Positions 6,684-14,003 of a DNA stretch of 14,003 nucleotides are shown one piece after another (the first letter of the stretch is position 1; every line of letters starts with the position of its first letter). The translations under genes and the position numbers were made by a program. Below the pieces are notes generated by a model. The model was not told the origin of the DNA, did no database searches, and worked only from the letters and a program-made list of their open reading frames with translations. The DNA is from Defluviitaleaceae bacterium (GTDB lineage Bacteria > Bacillota > Clostridia > Lachnospirales > WRAX01), in contig WQVB01000013.1 in the NCBI GenBank assembly GCA_009781815.1, positions 1 to 14,003 of the forward strand, given 5' to 3'.

Positions 6684-6726
6684 TTATATATCAATAATTT
6701 TATATTTCACAAGGAGGTAATTTTAA

Positions 6727-9700
6727 TTGAAAACTAAAGAAAACAAAGGGTTAAAACGCATTATAGCCCTGCTGCTTGCTATGATGATGCTGGTTGGCAC
6801 ATGGGTAGCACCTATTGCAGGTGAAGCCGCCGCAGAAGCATTAGAAAACAGCTACATAGAAATTGAAGCACATGATTTAAGTAATTCAAGCTTAGAGGTG
6901 CATGTAGATGAATATCTAAATGTAACGGTTTTGCTTGATGGGGTCGTCAACCCAGACCTTGTTTTTGAAGTGGAACGCGTAAGAAACTTTGTGAGAGTAA
7001 CCCCTATATCCTTTGAAGGCATATTTTTGCAATCAGGCATGGTAGGTAACATCTCCGTCAACCATCCTAGCGAAATAAATTTTTTCGGAAACAGTTGGTC
7101 TTATCACATTGAAATGTTATGGATGTATCCTGAGGATTCTTTAGGGATATGGATGGATGTGATCACAATTTGGCTTCCAGACCAGCCTGTTTTTGTAGAT
7201 GTAGATGAAAATGGAAACATAACCCGTTTTGAAATGCAGGTGCGACCTGGGCTTGAGACAAGTGATTGGCCGCCCGCTTTTCAAGGTGAGATAAATCAGC
7301 CAGCATGGCAAAACCCTCAAGATGGATTTGTTTATTATCGCAATATGCATCACAAATTTATAGAGCTTGGTGGGCCATTTATTGAAGACCCTTGGGGTGG
7401 GTACTATATAATGTCTAGTCTTGTTAATATAAGTATCCCACAAGAGCCTGGTTGGGGCTTAACAAGTGTTTCTATTGATGAGGGAATACTTTTTAATGCA
7501 AGGGCAATTGTACCCCCTATTGTTATCAATGTTGATGAAGATGGATTAGGGCAACTAAGCATACCAGGGCTATTACAAGCAAATGACTGGAGCGACCAAT
7601 CAAGATTTAATAGAGATGGCGATGAACTAACTATAGAAATACCACGGGAATGGATTATGAATGGAGGACTTTGGCATCCAAATCGCATTGTTGTTAACGG
7701 CATCCCTGAGTCTAGAGTGTTTATCGACCATTATGACCTTTTAAATAACAATGGAAACACTAAAGTAACTATCGACCTAGTAGATAGAGGCGAGCCAAAC
7801 CCAAGTTTATCCGTTACCAAAACAGCCTCACCTACAGTTGCCCAGCCAGGGGAAGAAGTAACCCATACAATTACCGTTACAAACACAGGCAATGTAAGGC
7901 TTGAAGGTGTTCGTTTAACTACTTGGCTAGACTCTATTTTATCAAATTTAGATGTAGACACGCTACCACGCAATGTTGAAAAGGTTAGCTATTCAAGCCA
8001 TCATGAGATTTTTATCAGCTTTTGGATAACTAACCTCGCTATAGGCGAAAGTGTAACCATAACACTTACCACCGACGTTGACCCATCTACACCTTCAGGC
8101 AGCACTATTTATAACAGCGTATCAGCTTCGCAAGATATTCGAGGGTTGGGTTATGCCTCATCAGTTGTGCATGTGATGGCATTAGGCGAAACGCCTGAAC
8201 CTAGCATATCTATTACCAAAACCGCATCAGCTGAGGATGTAGCCCCTGGTGAAGATGTAGCATACACCATCGTGGTTACCAACACGGGCAACATAGACCT
8301 TAGAAGTGTAAGGGTAATGGACTTTCTTCATCCTCTTCTTGAGAATATAGTTGTTGATGAGCTACCAGAGGGCGTTATACGTACAAGTTCTTGGGGTCCT
8401 TATGGTAGGGAAATAGCTGTTTTTAACATGAATACTTTACCCGCAGGAGAAAGTATAACTATAACACTCACTACAACGGTTAGTTTAGATGCACCTATAA
8501 ACACAATAATTGCCAATCATGCTACTGTCTCTTCACCAACTTTTGCGTTTCAATCCTTTGGTGATTATGCAATTATAAGAGTGATTGAAGCTGGAACAAC
8601 ACCCCCACCTGTAGACCCTGGGCTTTCTTTTACCAAAAATATATCTTCTGAAACAGTTGCACCAGGAGAAGAAATAGCCTATACTTTTGTTATTGAAAAT
8701 ATAGGAAACGTACATCTTGAGAATGTTAGAGTAATTAGTGTGTCAGATAATCTTTTAGAAGGTCTAGTTTTTGATACATTGCCAGATGGAGTTACTCAAT
8801 CACCTGGATCGGGCGGGTTGTTTTTCACCATAAGCTCTTTGCCCATTGGGCAATCTATATCCTTAACATTTTCGGCAACTGTTTCGGCAGATGCTCTATC
8901 AGGTGATAGGATTTTAATATTTGCATCAGCTACCTCTACACGTCCTTCTATAGTAAATGGTGCTACATCAAGCATAAACGTTGTTGCAGCAGGGTCTAAC
9001 GCATCCATTACCAAAAGTGTATCTCCAGCAAATGTATTACCAGGGGGAGATGTTACACATGCCCTTGTTGTTACAAACACGGGCAATGTAGACCTTGTAC
9101 ATGTGAATGTATTCACCCCGCTAGACCCGCTCCTTATAAATCCAATTTTAGGCACCATGCCTAATGGGGTTTCTGGGAACATTAATGAAGGCTTAGATGG
9201 CTTCACAGCAAGTTTCCATATCGCTTCGCTACCAGTAGGTGCTTCTATAACGCTTACTTTTACGGCTACTTTAAGCCCAAATGCGACACCAGGTGCTACA
9301 ATCACAAATCGTTCATCTGTTGGGCTTATAGGTACTGCTATATTTGGTTATTATGATGCAAGCATAACCGTAGCCACATCTAATGTTGTAATTCCACAGC
9401 CACCAGCAGGCGGTGCTACTGGTGGGGGTAGCTTTGCCAGCGGGCCCACTACAGCACCACAACGCCCTCAAGGGGGGCATCCTGCACCAGCTACAACCCA
9501 ACCACAGCCACCTGTGGCTGATATAGTGCCTCCAATAGGCATAACCCCAGATTATGGTGTGCCAGCGGTGCAGCAGCCTTCTGAAACGCCACAGCAGACC
9601 CCACCGCCAGCGATAGAAACGCCCGTTGTGCCTCCATATACACCCGAAACACCAACACAACCACAACCCTTGCCCGAAGCACCAGCGGCAGAGTTGCAGT

Positions 9701-9834
9701 CTGAAGAGCCAGCAAGGGTAAACCCGCAAACAAGGGATAGCTTTAGTGCGATTTATATGCTATGGGTTGCAACTGCTCTTGCATCTATGGCGGTTGTGTT
9801 TGGCACTACTTTAAAGCTTAAAAAACAAAGATAA
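6727..9834 (+). CDS. Secreted DUF11-repeat surface protein with sorting-like C-terminus
   Basis: A 1035-residue exported protein. The start codon is TTG 6727, chosen because AAGGAGGT (6711-6718) lies 8 nt upstream and the product begins MKTKENKGLKRIIALLLAMM, a classic signal peptide probably cleaved near the AGEAAAEA region. Residues about 40-355 form an N-terminal region I do not recognise. Four DUF11-type beta-sandwich repeats follow, starting near 360, 493, 632 and 759. Each opens like SVTKTASPTVAQPGEEVTHT and carries VTNTGNV-like strands. Residues about 887-998 are a Pro/Thr/Gln-rich stalk. The C-terminus has NPQTRD (999-1004), a hydrophobic helix and the basic tail KLKKQR, the layout of a sortase substrate, though with an unusual motif. 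The likely role is a wall-anchored adhesin or structural protein; this is inference from architecture. No sortase is in the window. The gene is monocistronic, ending in a shared terminator. Confidence 0.88.
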   Translation: MKTKENKGLKRIIALLLAMMMLVGTWVAPIAGEAAAEALENSYIEIEAHDLSNSSLEVHVDEYLNVTVLLDGVVNPDLVFEVERVRNFVRVTPISFEGIFLQSGMVGNISVNHPSEINFFGNSWSYHIEMLWMYPEDSLGIWMDVITIWLPDQPVFVDVDENGNITRFEMQVRPGLETSDWPPAFQGEINQPAWQNPQDGFVYYRNMHHKFIELGGPFIEDPWGGYYIMSSLVNISIPQEPGWGLTSVSIDEGILFNARAIVPPIVINVDEDGLGQLSIPGLLQANDWSDQSRFNRDGDELTIEIPREWIMNGGLWHPNRIVVNGIPESRVFIDHYDLLNNNGNTKVTIDLVDRGEPNPSLSVTKTASPTVAQPGEEVTHTITVTNTGNVRLEGVRLTTWLDSILSNLDVDTLPRNVEKVSYSSHHEIFISFWITNLAIGESVTITLTTDVDPSTPSGSTIYNSVSASQDIRGLGYASSVVHVMALGETPEPSISITKTASAEDVAPGEDVAYTIVVTNTGNIDLRSVRVMDFLHPLLENIVVDELPEGVIRTSSWGPYGREIAVFNMNTLPAGESITITLTTTVSLDAPINTIIANHATVSSPTFAFQSFGDYAIIRVIEAGTTPPPVDPGLSFTKNISSETVAPGEEIAYTFVIENIGNVHLENVRVISVSDNLLEGLVFDTLPDGVTQSPGSGGLFFTISSLPIGQSISLTFSATVSADALSGDRILIFASATSTRPSIVNGATSSINVVAAGSNASITKSVSPANVLPGGDVTHALVVTNTGNVDLVHVNVFTPLDPLLINPILGTMPNGVSGNINEGLDGFTASFHIASLPVGASITLTFTATLSPNATPGATITNRSSVGLIGTAIFGYYDASITVATSNVVIPQPPAGGATGGGSFASGPTTAPQRPQGGHPAPATTQPQPPVADIVPPIGITPDYGVPAVQQPSETPQQTPPPAIETPVVPPYTPETPTQPQPLPEAPAAELQSEEPARVNPQTRDSFSAIYMLWVATALASMAVVFGTTLKLKKQR

Positions 9835-9845
9835 TATATGCAAAC

Positions 9846-9888
9846 AAACAATAAACACCACCTCTTAAAAAGGTGGTGTTTATTGTTT
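9846..9888. terminator. Bidirectional terminator between surface-protein gene and noc
   Basis: A perfect 18-bp stem: 9846-9863 (AAACAATAAACACCACCT) pairs with 9871-9888 around a 7-nt loop. It has A-rich and T-rich outer ends on both strands and sits between two convergent genes. The right arm touches the noc stop codon (9888-9890). Confidence 0.88.
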
Positions 9889-10727
9889 TAATATGACACT
9901 AAAACGGTTATAACGCAGCCGTCTTCATGCTCTTCTATGTCATATGCTGCATTTAGCCCCGCATCGTGCATCACACCAACTGCTTGCTTTATGGTGTTGG
10001 TGAAAATCCGCATGTCTTTTATATAGGCTTTTACATTCATTTGGGTCTTTTTTTCTGTGGGCACTTTTAGGGTTTTTTCTATCAGCTCTTCAGTTTTTTG
10101 AACATTAAGGCCTTGGGCTTCGATTTTATCTATTATGTCTAGCATGGTTTTGAGGGCATCTTCTTCTGACAGCTCTTTTTGGATTTTTAACAAGGCTCTA
10201 GCATGTCTTTCAGACAGGCCTTTGTGGAGCATGGTATTTTTTATTTTTTGTGGCAGCTTTAAAATACGCAGCTTGTTGGCTATTGTGCTTTGGGTTTTGC
10301 CCATTTTTTTTGCCAGCTCTTCTTGGGTTAGGTTATAGTGGGTTAGAAGGTTTGAAAAGCCCTCTGCCTCTTCAATATAGTTTAGGTTTTGCCTTTGCAA
10401 ATTCTCCACAAGGGCTAAAACTGCAGATTCTGCGTCGGTTATCTCTACCACCAAAGCAGGTATGGTAGGTATGTTTGCAAGCTTTGTGGCTCTTAGCCTT
10501 CTTTCTCCTGCTATTAATTCATATGTACCATCTTCTAGGGTGCGAACGGTTATAGGCTGCATCACCCCAAATTGCTGTATGGATGTTGCAAGGTCTACCA
10601 AGGCCATGGGTTCAAAGTGGGTTCTTGGTTGGTGTGGGTTGGGGTTGATAAGCCCCACGGGAAGGTCATAAACTTGTGTTTTTGGAGTTTCTACTTCTAA
10701 ATATTCTAAACTTTGGGCTAAGCTCAT
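9888..10727 (-). CDS. noc: Nucleoid occlusion protein Noc (ParB/Noc family)
   Basis: A 279-residue DNA-binding protein. The ParB/Noc N-domain shows INPNPHQPR (27-35), the nucleotide-pocket motif GERRLR (74-79) and ENLQR (108-112), which in this family bind CTP and drive clamp formation. The helix-turn-helix region spans about 133-158. Residues Q146, K152, K157 and R174 are the Noc-type versions of the four positions reported to separate Noc from ParB specificity (Q/K/K/R against R/T/A/G). The C-terminal part (DMRIFTNTIKQAV, about 239-251) also resembles Bacillus Noc rather than Spo0J. The expected role is binding Noc sites and keeping the division septum off the chromosome. The N-terminus before the ParB domain is short and acidic, unlike the basic amphipathic membrane helix of B. 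subtilis Noc. ATG 10727 has AGGAGG (plus 10735-10740) 7 nt upstream. No parA adjoins it. The alternative is a divergent Spo0J. Confidence 0.82.
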   Translation of the reverse strand: MSLAQSLEYLEVETPKTQVYDLPVGLINPNPHQPRTHFEPMALVDLATSIQQFGVMQPITVRTLEDGTYELIAGERRLRATKLANIPTIPALVVEITDAESAVLALVENLQRQNLNYIEEAEGFSNLLTHYNLTQEELAKKMGKTQSTIANKLRILKLPQKIKNTMLHKGLSERHARALLKIQKELSEEDALKTMLDIIDKIEAQGLNVQKTEELIEKTLKVPTEKKTQMNVKAYIKDMRIFTNTIKQAVGVMHDAGLNAAYDIEEHEDGCVITVLVSY

Positions 10728-10787
10728 TTTTTCTCCTCCTCTTGTGTTTGGAAATTAGTTTTTTTGACATTTCCTGCCTTTTTACTA

Positions 10788-10816
10788 ATATTACCACACT
10801 ATTTCCTACTTGTCAA
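10788..10816 (-). promoter_or_regulatory. Sigma-A promoter of noc
   Basis: On the minus strand: a perfect TTGACA (plus 10811-10816), a 17-bp spacer and TAATAT (plus 10788-10793). It lies about 60 bp upstream of the noc ATG. Confidence 0.65.
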
Positions 10817-10842
10817 CCATTATTTTACAAAAGTTTTTCAAG

Positions 10843-10848
10843 CGTCAT
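10843..10848. repeat. Solo CGTCAT left-end remnant
   Basis: An unpaired CGTCAT 30 bp before the full element at 10873, in the same orientation as that element's left end. Alone it could be chance; it is listed because the same arrangement occurs before other copies. Confidence 0.35.
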
Positions 10849-10872
10849 TCTAATTTGCCGATTACTTAAACA

Positions 10873-10967
10873 CGTCATTGCGGGCTTGACCCGCAATCTC
10901 TAGGTTTGCAATTGTTGCTTTTTAGCAATTAGTATAAGTGAGATTGCGGATCAAGTCCGCAATGACG
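10873..10967. repeat. Palindromic element R7 (95 bp), TTGCGGG-CTTGA type
   Basis: The arms 10873-10900 and 10940-10967 match at 26 of 28 positions. The left small stem is TTGCGGGCTTGACCCGCAA and the right one TTGCGGATCAAGTCCGCAA, so the changes preserve pairing within each arm. The loop (10901-10939) is nearly that of R9. Part of it, AGCAATTAGTATA, is shared with the inverted R1 loop. Confidence 0.9.
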
Positions 10968-11062
10968 AGATGGGTGTGTTTACTTGTTCTTAATATTGCT
11001 TTGCTAATCTATCAACAAATACACGATAAAGCAAGATGATGTGGCTTGCACACTCCCTCTAT

Positions 11063-11160
11063 CGTCATCCCGTGCTTGACACGGGATCTAATTGGAGGAG
11101 GGCAGGCTTAGTTGGGTATGCACTATCATACATAGATCCCGTGTCAAGCACGGGATGACG
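11063..11160. repeat. Palindromic element R8 (98 bp), CCCGTG-CTTGA type
   Basis: Perfect 28-bp inverted arms (11063-11090 and 11133-11160), identical in sequence to the R3 arms. The loop (11091-11132) differs from that of R3 at only a handful of bases. It lies just beyond the gyrA terminator. Confidence 0.92.
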
Positions 11161-11174
11161 GTCAGGTGGACAAC

Positions 11175-11205
11175 AAAAAACAACCCCTTATAACAAGGGG
11201 TTGTT
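11175..11205 (-). terminator. Rho-independent terminator of gyrA
   Basis: On the minus strand, an 11-bp perfect stem (plus 11195-11205 pairing with 11179-11189) with a 5-nt loop is followed by six T residues (plus 11175-11180, partly in the stem base). It begins 7 bp after the gyrA stop codon. Confidence 0.92.
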
Positions 11206-11212
11206 GCTAATT

Positions 11213-13723
11213 TTATTCTTCATCTACTTGTGTTTCTTCAGCTGCCTCTACAGGCTCATCATCAGCCACAATATGCTCTTGAGATATTTTAACAAGACCA
11301 ACAACCGTAACATCAGGCTCAAGGTTAATAAGCTTAACCCCCGCTGCTGAGCGACCTGTGGTGCGTATATCTTTTGCCCGTATGCGGATGATAACGCCGT
11401 TTGAGTTAATAAGCATTACCTCATCCTCATCCACAACGCTGGCGATACCCACAAGGTTACCTGTCTTATCATTTGGCTTATAGGCTATAAGGCCCTTACC
11501 ACGGCGGCCTTGGGTTCTAAACTCGTCTTCAGTTGTCATTTTACCAAAGCCATTTTCAGATGCAAACAACAGCTTACCTTCAGCACGCACAACCTCCGCA
11601 CCTACGATATAGTCGTCTTCATCCAGCTTCATTGTGCGGTTGCCTGATGCCTGCCTGCCCATTTCTCTAACGGCAGACTCGGCAAAGCGTATACCCTTAC
11701 CTTTATGGCTAGCCATGAAGATTTCTTCTTCACCTGTGGTATGCAGGGCAAATTCTAAGGAGTCGCCATCTTTAATATTCAGGGCCAAAAGACCATTTTT
11801 GTTGATTTTCTCAAAGGCTGAAAATGGTGTACGCTTGATGATGCCTTGGCGGGTTATCATGGTCAAATAGCCCTTTGTATAGTCATTAGCGGTGATAACA
11901 GCCGCCACTTTTTCATCACTATTAAGGTTGAGAAGGTTAACAATAGCGTTGCCCTTTGCCGCCCTGCCTGATTCAGGTATTTGATAAGCCCTTAGCTTAT
12001 GGGCTCGCCCTCTGGTGGTGATAAACAGCACATCATCATGGGTTGAAGATATGAAAATCTTCTTGATAATATCTTCATCACGAGTTGTAAGCCCAAGCAC
12101 CCCACGGCCGCCACGGCTTTGGGTTTTGTAGGTGTCAAGGGTTGTTCGTTTCACATAATCCAAATGGGTTAGGGTGATAACGCATATTTCCTCGTCAATA
12201 AGGTCTTCTATGTCTATTTCACCATCATCATGTAGGATTTTGGTGCGTCTCTCATCGCCAAATTTATTTTTCACGATGATGATTTCATCTCTAATAACCC
12301 CTAAAAGCTTATGCTCATCCGCTAAAATCGACTGTAAATAAGCGATAACCTCCATCAGCTTGTTAAACTCATCTTGCAGCTTTTCACGCTCAAGGCCCGA
12401 AAGGTTACGTAAACGCATCTCAACAATGGCGTCTGCTTGGGCTTGGGTAAAGCCAAAACGCTCCATTATGATAGCTTTAGAGCCGTTCTCTCCACTAACC
12501 TCACGGTTACCTCGGATGATGGCGATAATCTCGTCAATAAAATCAAGTGCCTTTAAAAAGCCCTCAACCAAGTGTTTACGCTTTTCGGCGCGATCTAAGT
12601 CAAACTGGGTGCGGCGGGTTACAACCTCTTTTTGGTGGTCAAGATAATGGACAAGCACCTGTTTAAGGTTTAACACCTTAGGCTCGCCATTTACCAACGC
12701 CAGCATGTTTACCCCAAAGCTCTCTTGCAGCTGGGTATACTTATACAACAAGTTAAGCACTACATTGGCGTTAGCGTCTTTTTTAAGCTCTATCACCACA
12801 CGCACGCCGTTTCTATCACTTTCATCACGTATATCTGATATGCCGTCGATTTTTTTATCTTTTACAAGGTCTGCAATCTTTTCTTGCACCTTGCCTTTAT
12901 TTACCTGATAAGGCATCTCTCTAATAACGATTATCTCACGCCCAGCGTGGCCTGGCATAGGCTCAATCTCACAAGAAGCACGCATCACCACTCGCCCACG
13001 GCCAGTAAGATAGGCTGATTTAATGCCGCTCATACCAAGTATATTAGCCCCCGTGGGGAAGTCTGGGCCAGTAACAATTCTCAAAAGGTCGTTAATGTCG
13101 GTATCTTCGCCAGTTTCAACTTTATCATCAATAAGCTTAACAACAGCGTCGATAATCTCATTTAAATTATGAGGAGGGATGTTTGTAGCCATGCCCACCG
13201 CAATGCCTGACGAGCCATTAACAAGCAGGTTAGGGTAGCGGGCAGGCATCACCTTAGGCTCTTTAAGCTCTTCGGTATAGTTTGGTGCAAAATCCACCGT
13301 GTTTTTTTCAATATCCGTTATCATTTCCATAGCTATTTTAGATAGCCTAGCCTCGGTGTAACGGGGGGCTGCAGCCCCGTCTCCATCCATAGAGCCAAAG
13401 TTACCGTGGCCATCCACAAGAGGGTAGCGTAAAGAGAAATCTTGTGCCATACGCACCAATGCGTCGTAAATAGCACCATCACCATGGGGGTGATACTTAC
13501 CCATAACATCACCCGTTATACGGGCACATTTTTTGTAGGGCTTGCTAGGCTCTAGGTTAAGCTCGTTCATAGAATATAAAATACGCCTGTGAACTGGCTT
13601 TAAGCCGTCTCGCACATCAGGCAGGGCACGAGCAACTATAACACTCATAGCATAGTCGATATAAGATTTCTTCATCTCATCCGCTATATTTGCATTTACA
13701 ATTTTGTTTATATTTTCGTCCAT
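11213..13723 (-). CDS. gyrA: DNA gyrase subunit A
   Basis: The 836-residue breakage-reunion subunit of type IIA topoisomerase, which introduces negative supercoils together with GyrB. The numbering is the same as in E. coli through the active site: the catalytic tyrosine is Y122 in PRYTEARL, and the quinolone region reads [13 protein letters not shown] (75-87). The C-terminal DNA-wrapping pinwheel has the GyrA box QSRGGRG (535-541), which argues for GyrA and against ParC. A further related motif, QGRRGKG, follows in a later blade, and the tail is acidic. ATG 13723 is chosen because AGAGG (plus 13731-13735) lies 7 nt upstream. The in-frame ATG at 13741 would add six residues and lies in a repeat remnant. 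Position 83 is Gly, where E. coli has the quinolone-contact Ser. No gyrB is seen within 280 bp upstream. No clear promoter is visible before the repeats. The gene ends at a strong terminator. Confidence 0.97.
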   Translation of the reverse strand: MDENINKIVNANIADEMKKSYIDYAMSVIVARALPDVRDGLKPVHRRILYSMNELNLEPSKPYKKCARITGDVMGKYHPHGDGAIYDALVRMAQDFSLRYPLVDGHGNFGSMDGDGAAAPRYTEARLSKIAMEMITDIEKNTVDFAPNYTEELKEPKVMPARYPNLLVNGSSGIAVGMATNIPPHNLNEIIDAVVKLIDDKVETGEDTDINDLLRIVTGPDFPTGANILGMSGIKSAYLTGRGRVVMRASCEIEPMPGHAGREIIVIREMPYQVNKGKVQEKIADLVKDKKIDGISDIRDESDRNGVRVVIELKKDANANVVLNLLYKYTQLQESFGVNMLALVNGEPKVLNLKQVLVHYLDHQKEVVTRRTQFDLDRAEKRKHLVEGFLKALDFIDEIIAIIRGNREVSGENGSKAIIMERFGFTQAQADAIVEMRLRNLSGLEREKLQDEFNKLMEVIAYLQSILADEHKLLGVIRDEIIIVKNKFGDERRTKILHDDGEIDIEDLIDEEICVITLTHLDYVKRTTLDTYKTQSRGGRGVLGLTTRDEDIIKKIFISSTHDDVLFITTRGRAHKLRAYQIPESGRAAKGNAIVNLLNLNSDEKVAAVITANDYTKGYLTMITRQGIIKRTPFSAFEKINKNGLLALNIKDGDSLEFALHTTGEEEIFMASHKGKGIRFAESAVREMGRQASGNRTMKLDEDDYIVGAEVVRAEGKLLFASENGFGKMTTEDEFRTQGRRGKGLIAYKPNDKTGNLVGIASVVDEDEVMLINSNGVIIRIRAKDIRTTGRSAAGVKLINLEPDVTVVGLVKISQEHIVADDEPVEAAEETQVDEE

Positions 13724-13735
13724 TTGATTACCTCT

Positions 13736-13755
13736 CGTCATTCGTCATTGCGGAT
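13736..13755. repeat. Solo left-end remnants of CGTCAT-type repeats upstream of gyrA
   Basis: CGTCAT at 13736-13741 and CGTCATTGCGGATTACTT at 13743-13760 are unpaired left ends 29 and 22 bp before the full element R9. The first one creates the spurious upstream ATG of gyrA. Confidence 0.6.
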
Positions 13756-13764
13756 TACTTGGTT

Positions 13765-13858
13765 CGTCATTGCGGACTTAATCCGCAATCTCTAGGTCTG
13801 CAATCGTTACTTTTTAGCAATTAGTATAAGTGAGATTGCGGATCAAGTCCGCAATGAC
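13765..13858. repeat. Palindromic element R9 (94 bp), TTGCGGA type
   Basis: The arms 13765-13792 and 13832-13858 are inverted repeats with one internal mismatch (CTTAA against CTTGA in the core). The loop (13793-13831) differs from R7 by only a few bases. It stands 42 bp upstream of the gyrA start, so the gyrA transcript or its promoter must pass or lie within it. Confidence 0.9.
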
Positions 13859-13933
13859 ACCAATTGAAGCCCATAATAACGGCTAGTAGCTATCCATCTA
13901 AATTCACAAAACATTAGCATAGTTATCCCTAGT

Positions 13934-14003
13934 CGTCATCCACACCCCTACCGTCATCCCGTGCTTGACACGGGATCTATGTATGATAGTGGACACCCAA
14001 TTA
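13934..14003. repeat. Palindromic element R10, CCCGTG-CTTGA type, cut by window end
   Basis: The full arm is at 13952-13979. It is followed by loop sequence (13980-14003) that is the reverse complement of the R3/R8 loop next to their right arms. The element is therefore a third copy in the opposite orientation, with its second arm outside the window. A solo CGTCAT (13934-13939) precedes it by 18 bp. Confidence 0.85.

Noticed and set aside
9313..9733. Long minus-strand open frames opposite the Pro-rich end of the surface protein
   Set aside because: They are antisense shadows of a repetitive Pro/Thr/Gln coding stretch, rich in Trp and Arg, with no ribosome-binding site.
10728..11212. parS or Noc binding site near noc
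   Set aside because: I saw no sequence close to TGTTTCACGTGAAACA or ATTTCCCGGGAAAT in this interval or elsewhere in the window.
13724..13741. Six-residue N-terminal extension of GyrA (MTRGNQ)
   Set aside because: Its ATG falls in a CGTCAT repeat remnant and lacks a good ribosome-binding site. The ATG at 13723 has AGAGG 7 nt upstream and gives the usual GyrA numbering.

Overview
The window looks like a piece of a low-GC, spore-forming, anaerobic member of the Clostridia (Bacillota), probably chromosomal. The grounds are strong AGGAGG-type ribosome-binding sites and sigma-A-like promoters, a SipL-like spore-morphogenesis protein (DUF3794 plus LysM), ferredoxin-dependent 2-oxoacid oxidoreductase subunits, a Noc-type ParB protein, and GyrA closest in style to Bacillota. 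No taxonomic search was possible, so the family is left open. Noc and gyrA together hint at proximity to the replication origin, but no dnaA, parA or gyrB is visible.

Layout: (1) 1-768, 3' part of hflX (+). (2) 1004-2593, a polytopic ABC-2-like permease (+) with its own promoter region. (3) 3002-4582, sipL-like gene (+) closed by a textbook hairpin terminator. (4) 4648-5289, about 640 bp without genes, packed with palindromic repeats. (5) 5290-6550, a two-gene minus-strand operon for the gamma and beta subunits of a 2-oxoacid:ferredoxin oxidoreductase. (6) A divergent promoter region, then 6727-9834, a 1035-residue secreted protein with four DUF11-type repeats and a C-terminal wall-sorting-like signal. 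(7) A shared terminator, then noc (minus, 9888-10727). (8) 10728-11212, the noc promoter, two palindromic repeats and the gyrA terminator. (9) gyrA (minus, 11213-13723), then more repeats to the window end.

The genes are housekeeping or cell-envelope functions and do not form one pathway. What stands out is the intergenic DNA. At least nine palindromic elements of roughly 90-125 bp lie only between genes. Each consists of two inverted arms around a loop, and each arm is itself a small hairpin. Most share the terminal CGTCAT and a CTTGA core, while the small stems vary in a compensated way between copies. Two copies carry nearly the same 30-bp insertion at the same arm position, one has a swapped arm, and several appear nested inside remnants of older copies. 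This MITE/REP-like family is the best candidate for something not well described. No transposase or other partner gene is in the window.
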